Positions 23,303 through 34,611 of a stretch of DNA of 64,000 nucleotides are shown piece after piece. The notes under the pieces are model-generated. The model did not search any database and was not told the DNA's origin. It saw only the letters and a list, made by a program, of their open reading frames with translations. Both the position numbers and the translations under genes were made by a program. This DNA comes from Rostratula benghalensis (lineage: Eukaryota; Chordata; Aves; Charadriiformes; Rostratulidae). The DNA is taken from the NCBI GenBank assembly GCA_013399305.1, contig VXAI01000658.1, positions 62,001-126,000 on the forward strand, read 5' to 3'. Each line of letters starts with the position of its first letter. Within the stretch, counting starts at the first letter, position 1.

Positions 23303-23754
23303 CACTGTGACACTCCGCTTTGCAAATAGGTGCACTGTTGCTCCATTTGCTGGACTTGCACATATGTTGCACATATGCTGGATTAAGACTTGAGAGTATG
23401 GCAATGCAAGATTCTTATTGGAGTAACCTAACCAACATTATTGGCCTCAGCATGTGTATTGAAATAAACACTTCATCAGAAACATTCCTTGTCCCACTTA
23501 ATCATTCCTGATACTTCTCTAGTTACTGGTCACCACCTAGTTAGTCACCTGTTTATTCTTTCCACTGACTTCACATAATAGCAACATCAGTCAATCAGCG
23601 TGTGCAAAGAGAGAATTCCAGACAGTGTTTAGAAGCTTTCTGACTGCTTCTGTTGAGTCTCAACAGCCTCTGTTGCTTTTCTGCTCTGTTCTCTTGCAAT
23701 GTCCAACCTCCTTTGCATGCTGCACTTCATACTGGATTAATTAATACTCGCTAC

Positions 23755-23815
23755 GTTCCAGCCTCAGCAGGGGGTTCCACTACCAATTGTGAGCTGGTAT
23801 CATGCCTGAAGACAG
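23755..23815 (-). pseudogene. broken TRAJ (frameshift, stops)
   Basis: A good RSS (CACAATA 23816-23822, 12 bp, ACAGAAATC) borders a 61-nt segment. One frame gives YQLTIGSGTP and then C and a stop; an earlier stop also lies upstream. A donor-like GTAGCG is present. It is one base longer than the common 60 nt. Confidence 0.7.
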
Positions 23816-25136
23816 CACAATAGTTCAGCAAACAACAGAAATCTCCCCTCCATCCTCTCCAGAAATAGGTCTTCCAGAGCAGTTTAGATTCAGCAGTGAT
23901 GTATATACAGCTGTCTATACAGATGCAAACACAAGCAAGCACTCTAAGAGCAACAGTCAATTTTCTGTTATCCAGGGCCACAGAGAAGCTGAGTTGCCCT
24001 AGATAGCAGGAGAAACTGAATAGACGATTATTTTGAGAAGGGCTGAAAAGAATAATTCAGAAACATCACATATCAGAACCTGAGTTCAGGCCATGCATTC
24101 AAAGAGATTTACATCTGAGATAGCAAATTGAAAAACCCCAACAAAAACCCTACCAAAAAAAAAAAAATTTAAAAAATCCCTACAACCAAACCCCCAAAAG
24201 AAATCAGTTGGAGCCAAATGGGGGTAATTTAGCCATAAGTGTCCAAATACATCCTCCCAATTTGCACAACCGACCAATTTTTCATTATAAAAGCTTCCCT
24301 AGCAGTGCTGGAAGCTCTGTAAACCAAGTAATTCCTAACTGGAAAAACGCATTCACACAAAAACCAGTGCATCAACACCTCACTCCCTTGTTACTGTCAA
24401 GCCAACATCCTTCCTTAAAGTAAGCCCATAAAAGACCCTTGTCCCTGAAGAGCTTGTAAATTCAACATGGCTGGCTCATTACTTAATGAAAAAACAACAT
24501 CCAAGTACCAGTGACACCTCTTTCCCACTCTTCAGACAAAACCAAGACCAGAGTTCAGTTTGCTCTCCATCCCAAAGAGAAAATGGGATATATTTTCTGA
24601 GAAAGCTGAGAGAATATCTAAGCCACAGGTGAAGTATTTACAGTTCCTTCCACTCTCTACCCATGGCAAAAAAATATTGGCCTGGCAGATTCCTGAGAGT
24701 GTTTTACCTTTCTTAGCTATTTTTTCTTTTCTAAAAGTCAAGAATCTCTGAAAGGGTTTACAATTCTGGCTGAACATTTACTTGAGATTTTACTACTGAA
24801 GCAGGGAAAAATTTTATTTTAGGTTTCTGACTAAAATGCTTAGGAAACCTCCTTGGCTGCAAGTATAAACTCACAGTTTTCAGAGTAGGAAAGAGCTAAT
24901 TTATTATTTTCTATTTCCTTTGGTGCAGTTGCATTGTGTATCTCCAAATCCAAGGAGCTACCAGGAAATGCCCCCTTGCTTATAGTTTGGGATGAAGTTT
25001 TGTACTCATAATTGTATTCCAGAGGAAGGGGAGCAATAAACTACAGAGTTTTCTGTGAATACTTTTCAAATCTGAGCGTACCCACCCTACAGTTAGGCAT
25101 TTACCAAGCTTGTAAAGTTCCTGTACCTGGAGAAAG

Positions 25137-25197
25137 AAGGTGGTTAGTTCCTCATCCAAACCTCAATTCACTAAACTTATGCAAAGAAAGGCTTTTA
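25137..25197 (-). pseudogene. broken TRAJ with a stop in the FGXG core
   Basis: The minus strand reads SELRFG, stop, GTNHLLSP with donor GTACAG. The third position of the core is TGA. No convincing heptamer is placed at the expected distance, so the 5' end is approximate. Confidence 0.65.
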
Positions 25198-25431
25198 TGT
25201 TTTCTCTCACAGGAGACCTCCACAGCTTGTGCAATTTACTTCACTGCTCTGAGGACCATCTCTCCTGATCTGCAATATCCAGCACATACTATGGCCCCTG
25301 TAATTGCCTTGTGGCAGCAGCCCGCTTCTGAGATGCATTTCGCTCTTCTCTTAGCAAATATTCACCTTGGATTTTGGTGGATTGAATTTTTCCACCAAGC
25401 ACCTCAGTGTCCCAAATCTCAGAAATCTTAC

Positions 25432-25489
25432 TTGCTTTGACCATGAGCCTCGTTCCAAGTCCAAATGTAGGTTGGTAGGTATTCATAGA
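25432..25489 (-). CDS. TRAJ segment (MNTYQPTFGLGTRLMVKA)
   Basis: FGLG motif, donor GTAAGA and a strong RSS: CACTGTG (25490-25496), 12 bp, GCAAAAACC. Confidence 0.94.
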
Positions 25490-25942
25490 CACTGTGTTGT
25501 TTGCCATAGCAAAAACCCTTGCAAACTCCTATCCACCTCAGTCCACCTGAATAACTTTCCTCAAGGACATCCTTCAGTTTCCCAAACATGCGCTTGCAGG
25601 CCATTGCGTTGACCTGCATGTCCACTGCTTGTTCTTCTTCCTCCCCACTGCTACAGTCTCATTGCTGCCACAAGGCTCTTCCCTCCCTTTCCACCTTCAT
25701 CTAGGACAAATCCAAACTGGCACCACTCACTAAAGACCATGAGGCACTTTCCATATCCTCCTTGTATTTCACTGGCTTGTTTTCCCTTTCCACTTGGTCC
25801 CTTTCCCCAGGATGGACGCTTTCCTGGTGCACACGGGTTTGTCGCAAATTGCTCCACTGAGCCACTGCGCTCTTTGTTTTGAAGCTAGAGTACAGTGTCG
25901 TCTGTATTGAGTCCACCTTGACCCAGAGAAGAGACAGCTCAC

Positions 25943-26005
25943 CTGGGGCAACAAGAAGTTTGGTTCCACTTCCCCATGTGAGTTTTCCCCATCCTGCAGC
26001 AGCAG
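25943..26005 (-). CDS. TRAJ segment with WGSG core
   Basis: Encodes AGWGKLTWGSGTKLLVAP. Trp replaces Phe in the core, as in a few functional mammalian TRAJ. The donor is GTGAGC and the RSS is CACCGTG (26006-26012), 12 bp, ACAAAATGG. Confidence 0.9.
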
Positions 26006-26527
26006 CACCGTGGTACAGGTCTATACAAAATGGGACTCTTCATCTGCCCCCCTCAGTGGGTGTAGGAGGGCTTGGGTACACTCAGTCATGGATCTGCCTC
26101 TGACAGAAGCTATAAATACCCAGACAGACTTCCACAGGCCTCCTCTAGCTTCTCTTTGCCAAAGAGCTTCTTCCGTGTTCAAGCACGTGGGAATAACTAC
26201 ATTTGATCTCAGTCTGCTCTGGTATCAGAGACGGCAGAACCTATTACCTAGGTATGAGGGAACACTTGATGATTCCAACCCCAAAGCCTTTTTGTACTGG
26301 AATGGCAAAAAAGCGTGGGAATAACAAGATGAACCCAGTCTCAGGTCAGAGGAAATTATCAAGTTCTCATCTACAGGTGGTGGGTTTTGACAACAAAAGA
26401 ACTATCACAGTATTTAAACCAGTACTATGTATTTCAACAAGACAATTCCTATTCTTGCCGTGTCACAGCATAGCCTTTGGACATAGTTGCCAGGTGAGAT
26501 TGCAACACACAGGCATTAATCACTTCC

Positions 26528-26581
26528 TTGGCCAGGTGGTGACTGTAGTCCCTGAGCCAAAGGTGAATTTGAGGCTGCTAT
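26528..26581 (-). pseudogene. TRAJ duplicate with lost donor and nonamer
   Basis: It is a near copy of the segment at 33119-33172 (DSSLKFTFGSGTTV) and has heptamer CACAACA. The splice donor GTAAG has become GGAAG, and the nonamer ACAGAAACC is replaced by AAAGCTCTC. It should be neither recombined well nor spliced at the normal site. Confidence 0.8.
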
Positions 26582-26915
26582 CACAACAGCAAACTATTGC
26601 AAAGCTCTCCAATGTGACAGGCTCAAAGGCAGTGCTCAAACGCAGGGATTAAAGGTGCTGCCCAGGACACAGGAAAATCTCTTCCCGAAGTCATGATACA
26701 TGTACAGTCACTCAACCCAGTGGGAGGTTTTGTGCATATCCACTGTCTCAGAAATTCCCCTGAGGGCATACATTGTCTGCATTAAATAAAGGAGCTCCTG
26801 TGTTCTCCTTCCCATCTGTAATGTGACATAGCTACAGCAATTAAGTCTACACAGCACTACATTGGAATTTTAACAAAAGGACACATAGAAAAGCTGCACA
26901 CTCACTGGGTAGGAC

Positions 26916-26970
26916 GGAGAGTCTGGTCCCTGAGCCAAAGGTCAGCTTGCCATAGTTAGAGCCATAATCA
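26916..26970 (-). CDS. TRAJ segment, module type A (NYGKLTFGSGTRLSVLP)
   Basis: FGSG motif and donor GTGAGT. The RSS is CACAGCA (26971-26977), 12 bp, ACAAAAACC, a perfect nonamer. It is closely similar to the segments at 28637 and 32337, including the flanking CACAGCATTTCC. Confidence 0.94.
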
Positions 26971-27211
26971 CACAGCATTTCCCTCCATAACAAAAACCCA
27001 GCAAGACATTTCAGATGCAACACCTCCACCAAGCCTTTGCTCAGCCATGCCAAGGGTACAGAAACACAAATCCTCCACATCTTTTTTTCGGCACTTCTGA
27101 CTTCTCTTTAGGATCTCTCAGATCTTAAGCTGGGATCTTTCTTGATTGCTTAAGTACGAATGCAGCAAGAAGCGACAGCATAAAGTGGAGAAGCAGGAAA
27201 AGAAAACATAC

Positions 27212-27271
27212 TTGGCAGAACATGTAGCTTCATCCCTGGCCCCAACTGGAGTTTTCCTGTGTTGGTGTTCA
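27212..27271 (-). CDS. TRAJ segment, module type B, LGPG core
   Basis: Encodes NTNTGKLQLGPGMKLHVLP with donor GTATGT and RSS CACAATG (27272-27278), 12 bp, ACAGGAACA. It is the duplicate of 32621-32680, which keeps Phe (FGPG). Confidence 0.88.
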
Positions 27272-27528
27272 CACAATGCTATGCACTGCTACAGGAACAT
27301 AAGGTTCAGCCTTCCCTCTCACCTGCTCTGGTCTTCTACTGCAAGGAGAGGGATGAATTCTTTGGACAGGAGATTGCATTTTCCTTGGGAACACCAAGAC
27401 AGAGAGGAGGGAGAGATAAAAACTGAGAGGTGATTTCTGTGGCTGCTTGAGGAAGGGCATACTATGAAGTGATACTAGGACTTTTCAGGACAGAGTGTCA
27501 AAATGCATTAGTCTTTGTTTTGTTCTGC

Positions 27529-27567
<39 letters not shown>

Positions 27568-27697
27568 GCTGTCTTCATTGGTTTTCTAGAATAGAGAAAA
27601 CATAAGTTTCCCTCAGAGTTCTGTATACTTATCCTATGCTGTTGCTCTAGCAAAGCTTTAAGATGAGATTGTCATACACAGGCCTTAGGCCACTTAC

Positions 27698-27757
27698 TGG
27701 GTCAGAATTTAGGCCCTGGTGGGGCCCTTAGGCCAAAGGTGAATTTGAGGCTGCTGT
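27698..27757 (-). pseudogene. broken TRAJ, module type C copy
   Basis: From 27735 towards the gap it is identical to 33150-33241, including heptamer CACAACA and nonamer ACAGAAACC. The 3' half of the J is altered: after DSSLKFTFG come LRAPPGPKF and a stop. The donor GTAAGT remains. Confidence 0.8.
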
Positions 27758-27826
27758 CACAACAGCAGAGCACTTTACAGAAACCCAGAAATTTAGCTCT
27801 CTCTTGGCATTACCTCTGCTGGTCGT

Positions 27827-28271
27827 NNNNNNNNNNNNNNNNNNNNNNNNNNNNNNNNNNNNNNNNNNNNNNNNNNNNNNNNNNNNNNNNNNNNNNNNNN
27901 NNNNNNNNNNNNNNNNNNNNNNNNNNNNNNNNNNNNNNNNNNNNNNNNNNNNNNNNNNNNNNNNNNNNNNNNNNNNNNNNNNNNNNNNNNNNNNNNNNNN
28001 NNNNNNNNNNNNNNNNNNNNNNNNNNNNNNNNNNNNNNNNNNNNNNNNNNNNNNNNNNNNNNNNNNNNNNNNNNNNNNNNNNNNNNNNNNNNNNNNNNNN
28101 NNNNNNNNNNNNNNNNNNNNNNNNNNNNNNNNNNNNNNNNNNNNNNNNNNNNNNNNNNNNNNNNNNNNNNNNNNNNNNNNNNNNNNNNNNNNNNNNNNNN
28201 NNNNNNNNNNNNNNNNNNNNNNNNNNNNNNNNNNNNNNNNNNNNNNNNNNNNNNNNNNNNNNNNNNNNNNN
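27827..28271. other. assembly gap (445 N)
   Basis: Unknown bases. The left flank is a direct copy of 33150-33241, and the right flank is an inverted copy of sequence near 31412, so the gap sits in a duplicated region. Confidence 1.
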
Positions 28272-28543
28272 CCCACCTGCAGATGGACATCTGGACCCAC
28301 TGGAATTTGGACTTCATCAGTTACTCTGATGCTAGACCATGTTCATATTGTTGTTCCCATCCCTTTCTGCCAATCCTGCTCAACAAGACCCTGGGATCAG
28401 GTCTGCAAAGATCTCTGCAGGACCTGTGGTGCCAGGTTTAACTGTAAAGTCAATAGACTCATTTTCTTCTAATGAGGATCTTAAGCAGCTTCATTACTAA
28501 GGGTCCATTTGCATAGTTTCATTTAATGCAGGCAGTTCAACAA
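28272..28543. repeat. inverted copy of 31143-31412
   Basis: Starting CCCACCTGCAGATGGACATC at 28272, this stretch is nearly identical to the reverse complement of 31143-31412. The two arms of about 270 bp are 2.6 kb apart, and one arm begins exactly at the assembly gap. Confidence 0.9.
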
Positions 28544-28636
28544 TGAAATAATCATGTTACTGCTCTCAATAATTTTTTAACAAAATTTGTTAATTTGGAT
28601 TTTGACAGAGGACACACAGGAATGCTACACACTCAC

Positions 28637-28701
28637 TGGGTTGAACAGACAGTCCAGTTCCTGAGCCAAAGGTCATCTTGCTGTGGCCATAGTCATAATC
28701 A
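28637..28701 (-). CDS. TRAJ segment, module type A (GHSKMTFGSGTGLSVQP)
   Basis: FGSG motif, donor GTGAGT and heptamer CACAGCA (28702-28708), with a 12-bp spacer and a weakened nonamer ACGAGAAGT. Confidence 0.88.
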
Positions 28702-28744
28702 CACAGCATTTCCTTCCAGAACGAGAAGTTTTGAAAGCCATTTC

Positions 28745-28886
28745 TTAAGTGACACCTCCCCCCAGGCTTTTGTCCATCCCTGGGAATGTTCAATACCAGG
28801 CTAGATGGGGCTTTGATCAACTTTGTCCTTGCCAAACTCAATGATCTTTAAGGTCCTTTCCAACTCTAACCATTCTATGGTTCTAC
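28745..28886 (+). repeat. CR1 3' end relic
   Basis: A plus-strand CR1 terminus with AATGATCTTTAAGGTCC, TTTCCAACTCTAACCATTC and TATGGTTCT. Confidence 0.8.
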
Positions 28887-29536
28887 ATGAGGCAGAAAGA
28901 TCCCCAGGCACAAAGGGGGGTTGACAGTCTGTTTGTGCCAGAACTAAGGGGCACCCATTAAGCACCCTCTTCCTGTCCCCAGAGTGCCTCCATGCTGATG
29001 CCTGGGTTAGAGTGGGAAAACTACCAAGGTGAGAGAAAAACAGTTGGGTGGTGCATGTTCCCTGCAGTTCAGAGAGCTTTAAAAGCAGCAGGCACTTCTG
29101 GCTTGGTCAGCAAGCACAAAGTGGGCATCTCAAGCAGCCTTGTCTCACTCCCTAAGGTACCTTTGTGCTAAGCACCATTGCTCACGCTCTGCTTCCCACA
29201 GCAACACAAACCCTGGCTGGGACACTGTGACGTAGGAGCGATAAAGGACCATTGGAACAACTCCAGTGTGGATGGGACCAGATGTGTAAAGTTCACTGAT
29301 GTGAAGCTCTATCACACACATCCATCTACACTAAGGGGAAGATGAGCAATGAGAGCATGCATATGCATAACAGACTGCACAGGAGCACAAGGCAAAAACA
29401 GATGTGAGAGAATCAAGTCCAAGGGACACCTGGAAAATTGCTGGTGTCCCAAAATAGCTGTTCCCAAAATTTATACCTGTCAATATATGACAAAAAAATG
29501 AAGCAATTCCATTTTCCAATAAAAGTTGCTGCTTAC

Positions 29537-29593
29537 CTGGTAACACTGAAAGCAGTGTTCCCTTTCCAAGAGTGACTTTGCCTGCTATATTCA
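29537..29593 (-). CDS. TRAJ segment with LGKG core (NIAGKVTLGKGTLLSVLP)
   Basis: Leu replaces the core Phe. The donor is GTAAGC and the RSS is CACTCTG (29594-29600), 12 bp, GCAAAAATG. Confidence 0.87.
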
Positions 29594-30177
29594 CACTCTG
29601 ACACATTTCACTGCAAAAATGTCTCCATTGGCCATGCACATGATCTCAAAAACAAAGCACCTGCATTCAGGCCACATCCAAGCTCTCTGACAGAACAAGC
29701 CAGAGTCCAGCGGCAGCAGATGTTTTTGTCCTCAAACACGGGAAAATCTATTCCGCAGCTCATTTGCACTGTTCAGGAAAGCATTTCCCTTTGCCATTCC
29801 TAATTTTTAAGACCCATGAATGGCAACTCCCAGCCATGGTAATTTGTGCCCAGAATCAGGGCCGCCATGCACCTGAAATGCCTCCTTATGGGCAGGGCAC
29901 CCCTGGAAGGTCATCACCTTTGGGTATTTGTGGGTTTTAAAGGCTTCTGTGAGACAACTGGTTAGTGATCATCAAATGGTGCACACTTCTCCCACACCAA
30001 GCCTAGATACACTTCCTGAGGAGGAGAGTAGGCTGGGAAAGAAGGGCATAGCTCAGGAGATCCAGTTCACGTCTAGGGGATGCCTGATTGGACTGGATAA
30101 AGGCCAGTGCTCAGGGAGGTGGAAAGGGAGGATTTGCATCACAGAGCACAACAAACATGGGCAGCAGTTGTACTCAC

Positions 30178-30237
30178 TGGGCTTCACAACAAGGTGCGTT
30201 CCTCTCCCCAGCACCACTTTGTAGTTCCCTGAGGTCA
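30178..30237 (-). CDS. TRAJ segment with LGRG core (SGNYKVVLGRGTHLVVKP)
   Basis: The segment is 60 nt with donor GTGAGT and RSS CACAGTC (30238-30244), 12 bp, GCATAAACT. Leu replaces the core Phe. Confidence 0.87.
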
Positions 30238-30862
30238 CACAGTCCTTCACATCCTTGCATAAACTATAACTCTTCTGCCAGTTTCTCTACAACTGATCTC
30301 TATCCAAAGCCAGGAATAAATGTAGCCTTGATAAGAAATCTCTGGGGAATCTTCTTGTCAGGAGGAATGACAAATGGGACCCTGGCATAGACAAGACCAT
30401 TACTGAGATATGCCACTGAGCAAGAGTGTTGAGCACCACAGCCTGCTGTTGGGAAAGGCAGAGAGCAGGAGCTGGCAGGAGTGAGCAAGTAGAAGGACTA
30501 AATTCACAGCCTTGTGGTATCAAGGTCTCTGCTGCTATCAGAGAAAGCAGAGCAAAAAGCCACACAGATTGACCGGTCTCCCTCCAATATTGCTACACTT
30601 GTTTGTGATCACAGATTTTTGATCACACTCCAGTTCCAGTCCTAGATAACCTTAAAGGCAAAACTCCTCTCCTGGGCTCTCCTGCACACAGTGCGTGCTT
30701 TCAAAATGTCTTTCTCAGTTCTGTATGCTCTATTTGCCTGCTACAGACAAAGACGCAAACTCCATCCACCTAAACTAGTTTCCAATAGAGCCCAGCAGTA
30801 TTTATCAGAGTAAGTGATGTTACTTTCCTATCCTTACTCCTTCAGGCAGGGTTTATTCCTAC

Positions 30863-30923
30863 TAGGATTCACCATTCGATGTGTCCCGATTCCAAGGCCA
30901 ACTTTCCAGGTGGATGCTGAAGT
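30863..30923 (-). CDS. TRAJ segment with LGIG core and weak RSS
   Basis: Encodes STWKVGLGIGTHRMVNP with donor GTAGGA. The best heptamer is CAGTGAC (30924-30930) with a poor nonamer, so it may be rarely used. Confidence 0.7.
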
Positions 30924-31142
30924 CAGTGACAACACTTAGAAATACCACACACAAGTCTACTATGCATGCCTCTATTCCTGCTCACTGGCAGAAGATCAGC
31001 AGCAGCCTGGAGCATCATATTCAGTAAATAGAAGTTCCCCAGCTAGAAACTTTTCTAAGCGTGACATCACCTTTCAGCAGTCATCGCTCTTTTGTGTGGG
31101 GATTTCATGCAAGTTCACTATGTCAGAGGCTCCTCTGATGGC

Positions 31143-31412
31143 TTAAACTGCCTGCATTAAATGAAAGTTTGCAAATGGACCCTTAGTAATGAAGCTGCTT
31201 AACATCCTCGTTAGAAGAAAAAAGAGTCTATTGACTTTACAGTTAAACCTGGCACCACAGGTCCTGCAGAGATCTTTGCAGACCTGATCCCAGGGTCTTG
31301 TTGTGCTGGATTGGCAGAAAGGGATGGGAACAACAATATGAACGTGGTCTAGCATCAGAGTAACTGATGAAGTCCAAATTCCAGTGGGTCCAGATGTCCA
31401 TCTGCAGGTGGG
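31143..31412. repeat. inverted-repeat partner of 28272-28543
   Basis: See the other arm. A diverged relative of the sequence around 31300-31530 is also present near 26270-26480, in the same position relative to a J. Confidence 0.88.
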
Positions 31413-31599
31413 TTTTTTTTTTCCCAGCTTCCACAATACACTAGATGGGCAGACAATCCAACATATGAACTGTTACAGTAATTTAAATCAGTACTACTCA
31501 TTTCAGCTAGCCTATTCCTTTTGTGACCAACTCATGGTACTAAAAGGGCCTCTGCTCTATATCCACAATAAATGAAGCAAATACAAACATGTTTCTTAC

Positions 31600-31656
31600 T
31601 TGGTTTCACAAGAAGCTTTGTCCCTTTTCCAAAGAAGACTTTATATACAGTGGTCA
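31600..31656 (-). CDS. TRAJ segment with consensus RSS (TTVYKVFFGKGTKLLVKP)
   Basis: FGKG motif and donor GTAAGA. The RSS is perfect: CACAGTG (31657-31663), 12 bp, ACAAAAACC. It is probably one of the most active J segments here. Confidence 0.96.
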
Positions 31657-31932
31657 CACAGTGAGAAACAACCCAACAAAAACCATCCTTGAAGCCATCA
31701 CTTACACATCCACAAATACAAGTTGTCTGATCCAATCACTGAAAATTTAACAACAAAAAAAAGTAAATAGCACTTTCTTCACGGAAAGATGAGGGTATGG
31801 GAATTGAAATGCCTAATCCAGCTTTTACTACTCCATGAGATATTCTGGAAGCACGGTTTCCAGAAAGTTTTCCAACACACTGTAAAAAGACCTTTAAAAA
31901 GTTTTTCTTTTTAAATATGTGTAGCTATCCTA

Positions 31933-32018
31933 ATTTGCACCAATCACAATCTGAGCCTTGCCCAAGTTACCTGAAAGTCCTAAGGGAAGGAACAGAACAG
32001 ATTCCCCTTTACGTATCC
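31933..32018. repeat. 85-bp direct repeat, copy 1
   Basis: The stretch beginning TTTGCACCAATCACAATCT is repeated almost unchanged at about 33530-33617. It lies in the duplicated part of the J array. Confidence 0.85.
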
Positions 32019-32336
32019 CCCACAGCCCTCTTCAGCCATACACTGGTCCTGGGCACAAGTTGGTCAATCTCTCTGTCTGTCTGAAACCGTGCCTCTATTC
32101 CTGTTGGCTGCCAAATTGTCAGCATCCTGGAATGCCATGTCCAAAGAACATTCCTCTAAATAGTAGAAGTTCACCACCTGGAAACATTTCTAAGCATAAG
32201 AGCACCTTGAAATACTGTCAATTTTCTCTTTCCATTCTGAAAAATGACACAGATATAACAAGATATATCTACAGGCTGCTCCAGTGGGCAACCAAGGACT
32301 TGTGACAAAGGACACACAGAAAAGCTGCACACTTAC

Positions 32337-32401
32337 TGGGCTGGACAGACAATCTGGTCCCTGAGCCAAAGGTCGGCTTGTTGTTGCTGAAGCCATAATC
32401 A
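32337..32401 (-). CDS. TRAJ segment, module type A (FSNNKPTFGSGTRLSVQP)
   Basis: FGSG motif, donor GTAAGT and RSS CACAGCA (32402-32408), 12 bp, ACAAAAAGC. Confidence 0.94.
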
Positions 32402-32620
32402 CACAGCATTTCCTTCCACAACAAAAAGCTCAGACAAGTACTTGACAAGCAGCACATTTCCCTAGGCCTTTGCTCAGACACACCATGGGTTAGGAAACAG
32501 AAATCCTCTGTGTCTTTCTCCTGCACCTCTGACTTCTCTTTAGGGTCTTAAGCTGCCTAAAAGTGGGAAAGCAGCAAGAGGAGACAGTATAAAGTGGAGA
32601 CGGAGGAGAAGAAAACATAC

Positions 32621-32680
32621 TTGGCAGAACATGTAGCTTTGTCCCTGGCCCAAACTGGAGTTCCTTTGCATTGTTTTTAA
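32621..32680 (-). CDS. TRAJ segment, module type B (NNAKELQFGPGTKLHVLP)
   Basis: FGPG motif, donor GTATGT and RSS CACAGTG (32681-32687), 12 bp, ACAAGAACC. Confidence 0.94.
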
Positions 32681-33118
32681 CACAGTGCTACACACCCTAA
32701 CAAGAACCCAAGACTCAGCCTCTTCTTTTACCCCCTCTGGTCACATTTTGGATGAGAAGGATGAGTGCCTTGGCCAGGAGACAACATTTTCCTTGGGAAC
32801 AGCAGGACAGAGAAGAGGGAGAGATGAAATCTGAGGAGTGATTTCTGAGCCTTCTCGGAGAAGAGCAATTATTCAGTGACACCAGGACTTTTCAAGTCAG
32901 AATGCAAAAACTGACAAATGAACTGTCTTACATTGTTGTGCTGAAAAGAAAAAGCACAATCTCGACATCAATTTTCTAGTTTAGCAATGATGGAAGATAT
33001 CCCTGAGACCTCCATACACTTTTCCTCTCTGGTATGCCTGACGTGTACTGCTGCTGCAGCAAAGCAAAAGACAAAGTTTTTGGGCAAGCCTGTGATACAA
33101 AGGCATGAACCAACTTAC

Positions 33119-33172
33119 TTGGCTGGATGATGACTGTAGTCCCTGAGCCAAAGGTGAATTTGAGGCTGCTGT
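33119..33172 (-). CDS. TRAJ segment, module type C (DSSLKFTFGSGTTVIIQP)
   Basis: FGSG motif, donor GTAAGT and RSS CACAACA (33173-33179), 12 bp, ACAGAAACC. It is the intact member of a family of three (with 26528 and 27698). Confidence 0.93.
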
Positions 33173-33529
33173 CACAACAGCAGAGCACTTTACAGAAACC
33201 CAGAAATTTAGCTCTCTCTTGGCATTACCTCTGCTGGTCGTGCTGTACTGATACCATGGGAAAGCAGGATGTGTTTTCACTCTGAAGTGAAAACGTGCTG
33301 CATTTCTGCAGAGCACATCGATGGAGAGCAATTTCACTTTCTTGCCTTTCTTGAGGGTCTTTCCATTTCTGGCTGTCAGCTTAGCCAGGTTAGATACCTC
33401 CTTTCACTCTCCACACAGGATCTAGGCTGAAAGCAAGTATCATAATGACCTGCAGCTTTCCTCTCTCTGGTTATGCTCAGAAAGACGGTCTGCCTCCCTA
33501 GAGCTATTTCACAGGGCTCTCCAGAAACA

Positions 33530-33617
33530 TTTGCACCAATCACAATCTAAGCCTTGCCCAAGTTACCTGAAAGTCCTAAGGGAAGGAACAGAACAGATCC
33601 CCCTTTTACGTATCCCA
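33530..33617. repeat. 85-bp direct repeat, copy 2
   Basis: Copy of 31933-32018 with few changes. Confidence 0.85.
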
Positions 33618-33864
33618 GATGTTACCCTTGTCACATAGCTTTGACTCTAAATTAAGATGTCTAACTGCATGTCTCTGATCTTTCTATAGAAATGTAGATA
33701 GAAACAATTTTGAAATGTGTGAAGTAGAAAATCAAGCTCATTACCCCGTTAACATAATGCAGTTGAAACTCCTTGGACAGTTTTTAAGTAGAACAATTTT
33801 TGCCATAGGACAACAGGAGATTTTGCATTTATAATGTGAAACAACTATGTGTTTTATGATCTAC

Positions 33865-33927
33865 CTGATTTAATTATTAGTTTCGTGCCTCTCCCAAAGG
33901 TGAGTTTCCAGGAAGACTCAGTTGTCC
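33865..33927 (-). CDS. TRAJ segment (TTESSWKLTFGRGTKLIIKS)
   Basis: FGRG motif, donor GTAGAT and RSS CACAGTA (33928-33934), 12 bp, ACAAAAATT. Confidence 0.93.
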
Positions 33928-34548
33928 CACAGTAATAAGCCTCTAAACAAAAATTGTAAAGGAGAGAAGCCTCAACCTTTATAAAGTCACCACAACTGTT
34001 AGATGTATCTAAATGGGATGAAATTTTGAGCATTTTTTTAAACAAGTAACATAGCTGTTTCTAAAATTTCTCATCATCTAAAGAAGGAGTTTGGGCAGAT
34101 GAGCCAGGTAGTCAATCTCAGAAGCTAAGCAAGGCACCAGACTCATAAGAGAAAGAAGCCAAGAAAAAATAAACAGAAGGAAATTCCCAGAGAAAAAAAA
34201 AATTAAGGTCCTAATTTTTCTTGTTTATTCAGTTGCCATTTAATCCAGTAAGGGATCCAAACCTAAGACCCAGAAGCCATTTTCACCTCATCATTTGAGC
34301 AGGAAAAGGTTATTCATGAACACTGCTCTTAAATATATTGCCCTGCAGAGTCATTCACTGACTTTAGCAGAACAATAGCAATTCGTGATCTGTTTCACTC
34401 ATGTCAACGGGACAGAGAAGTTACAAGCAAATTGTTCACAATGTGTTCTTCTTCCCCATGCCCTCTTTCATTCCTATTTTAAAGAAGATCTGACAGTAGA
34501 CCTAAAGTACTAAGTCTTTTCTAACCATATTGGTGTAGAGATACCCAC

Positions 34549-34611
34549 TGGCCTTTATGAACAGCCTGGTTCCTCTTCCAAAGACGAGTCTGGCTGCAGT
34601 TCCTGAATACA
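34549..34611 (-). CDS. TRAJ segment (SGTAARLVFGRGTRLFIKA)
   Basis: FGRG motif, donor GTGGGT and RSS CACTGTC (34612-34618), 12 bp, ACAAAAAAC. Confidence 0.92.

Noticed and set aside
24115..24165. ACAAAAACC nonamer-like words
   Set aside because: They are part of an A-rich tract and no CAC-starting heptamer lies 12 or 23 bp away next to a J or D.
27728..28472. Long open frames across 27827-28271
   Set aside because: They consist mainly of unknown bases and carry no coding evidence.
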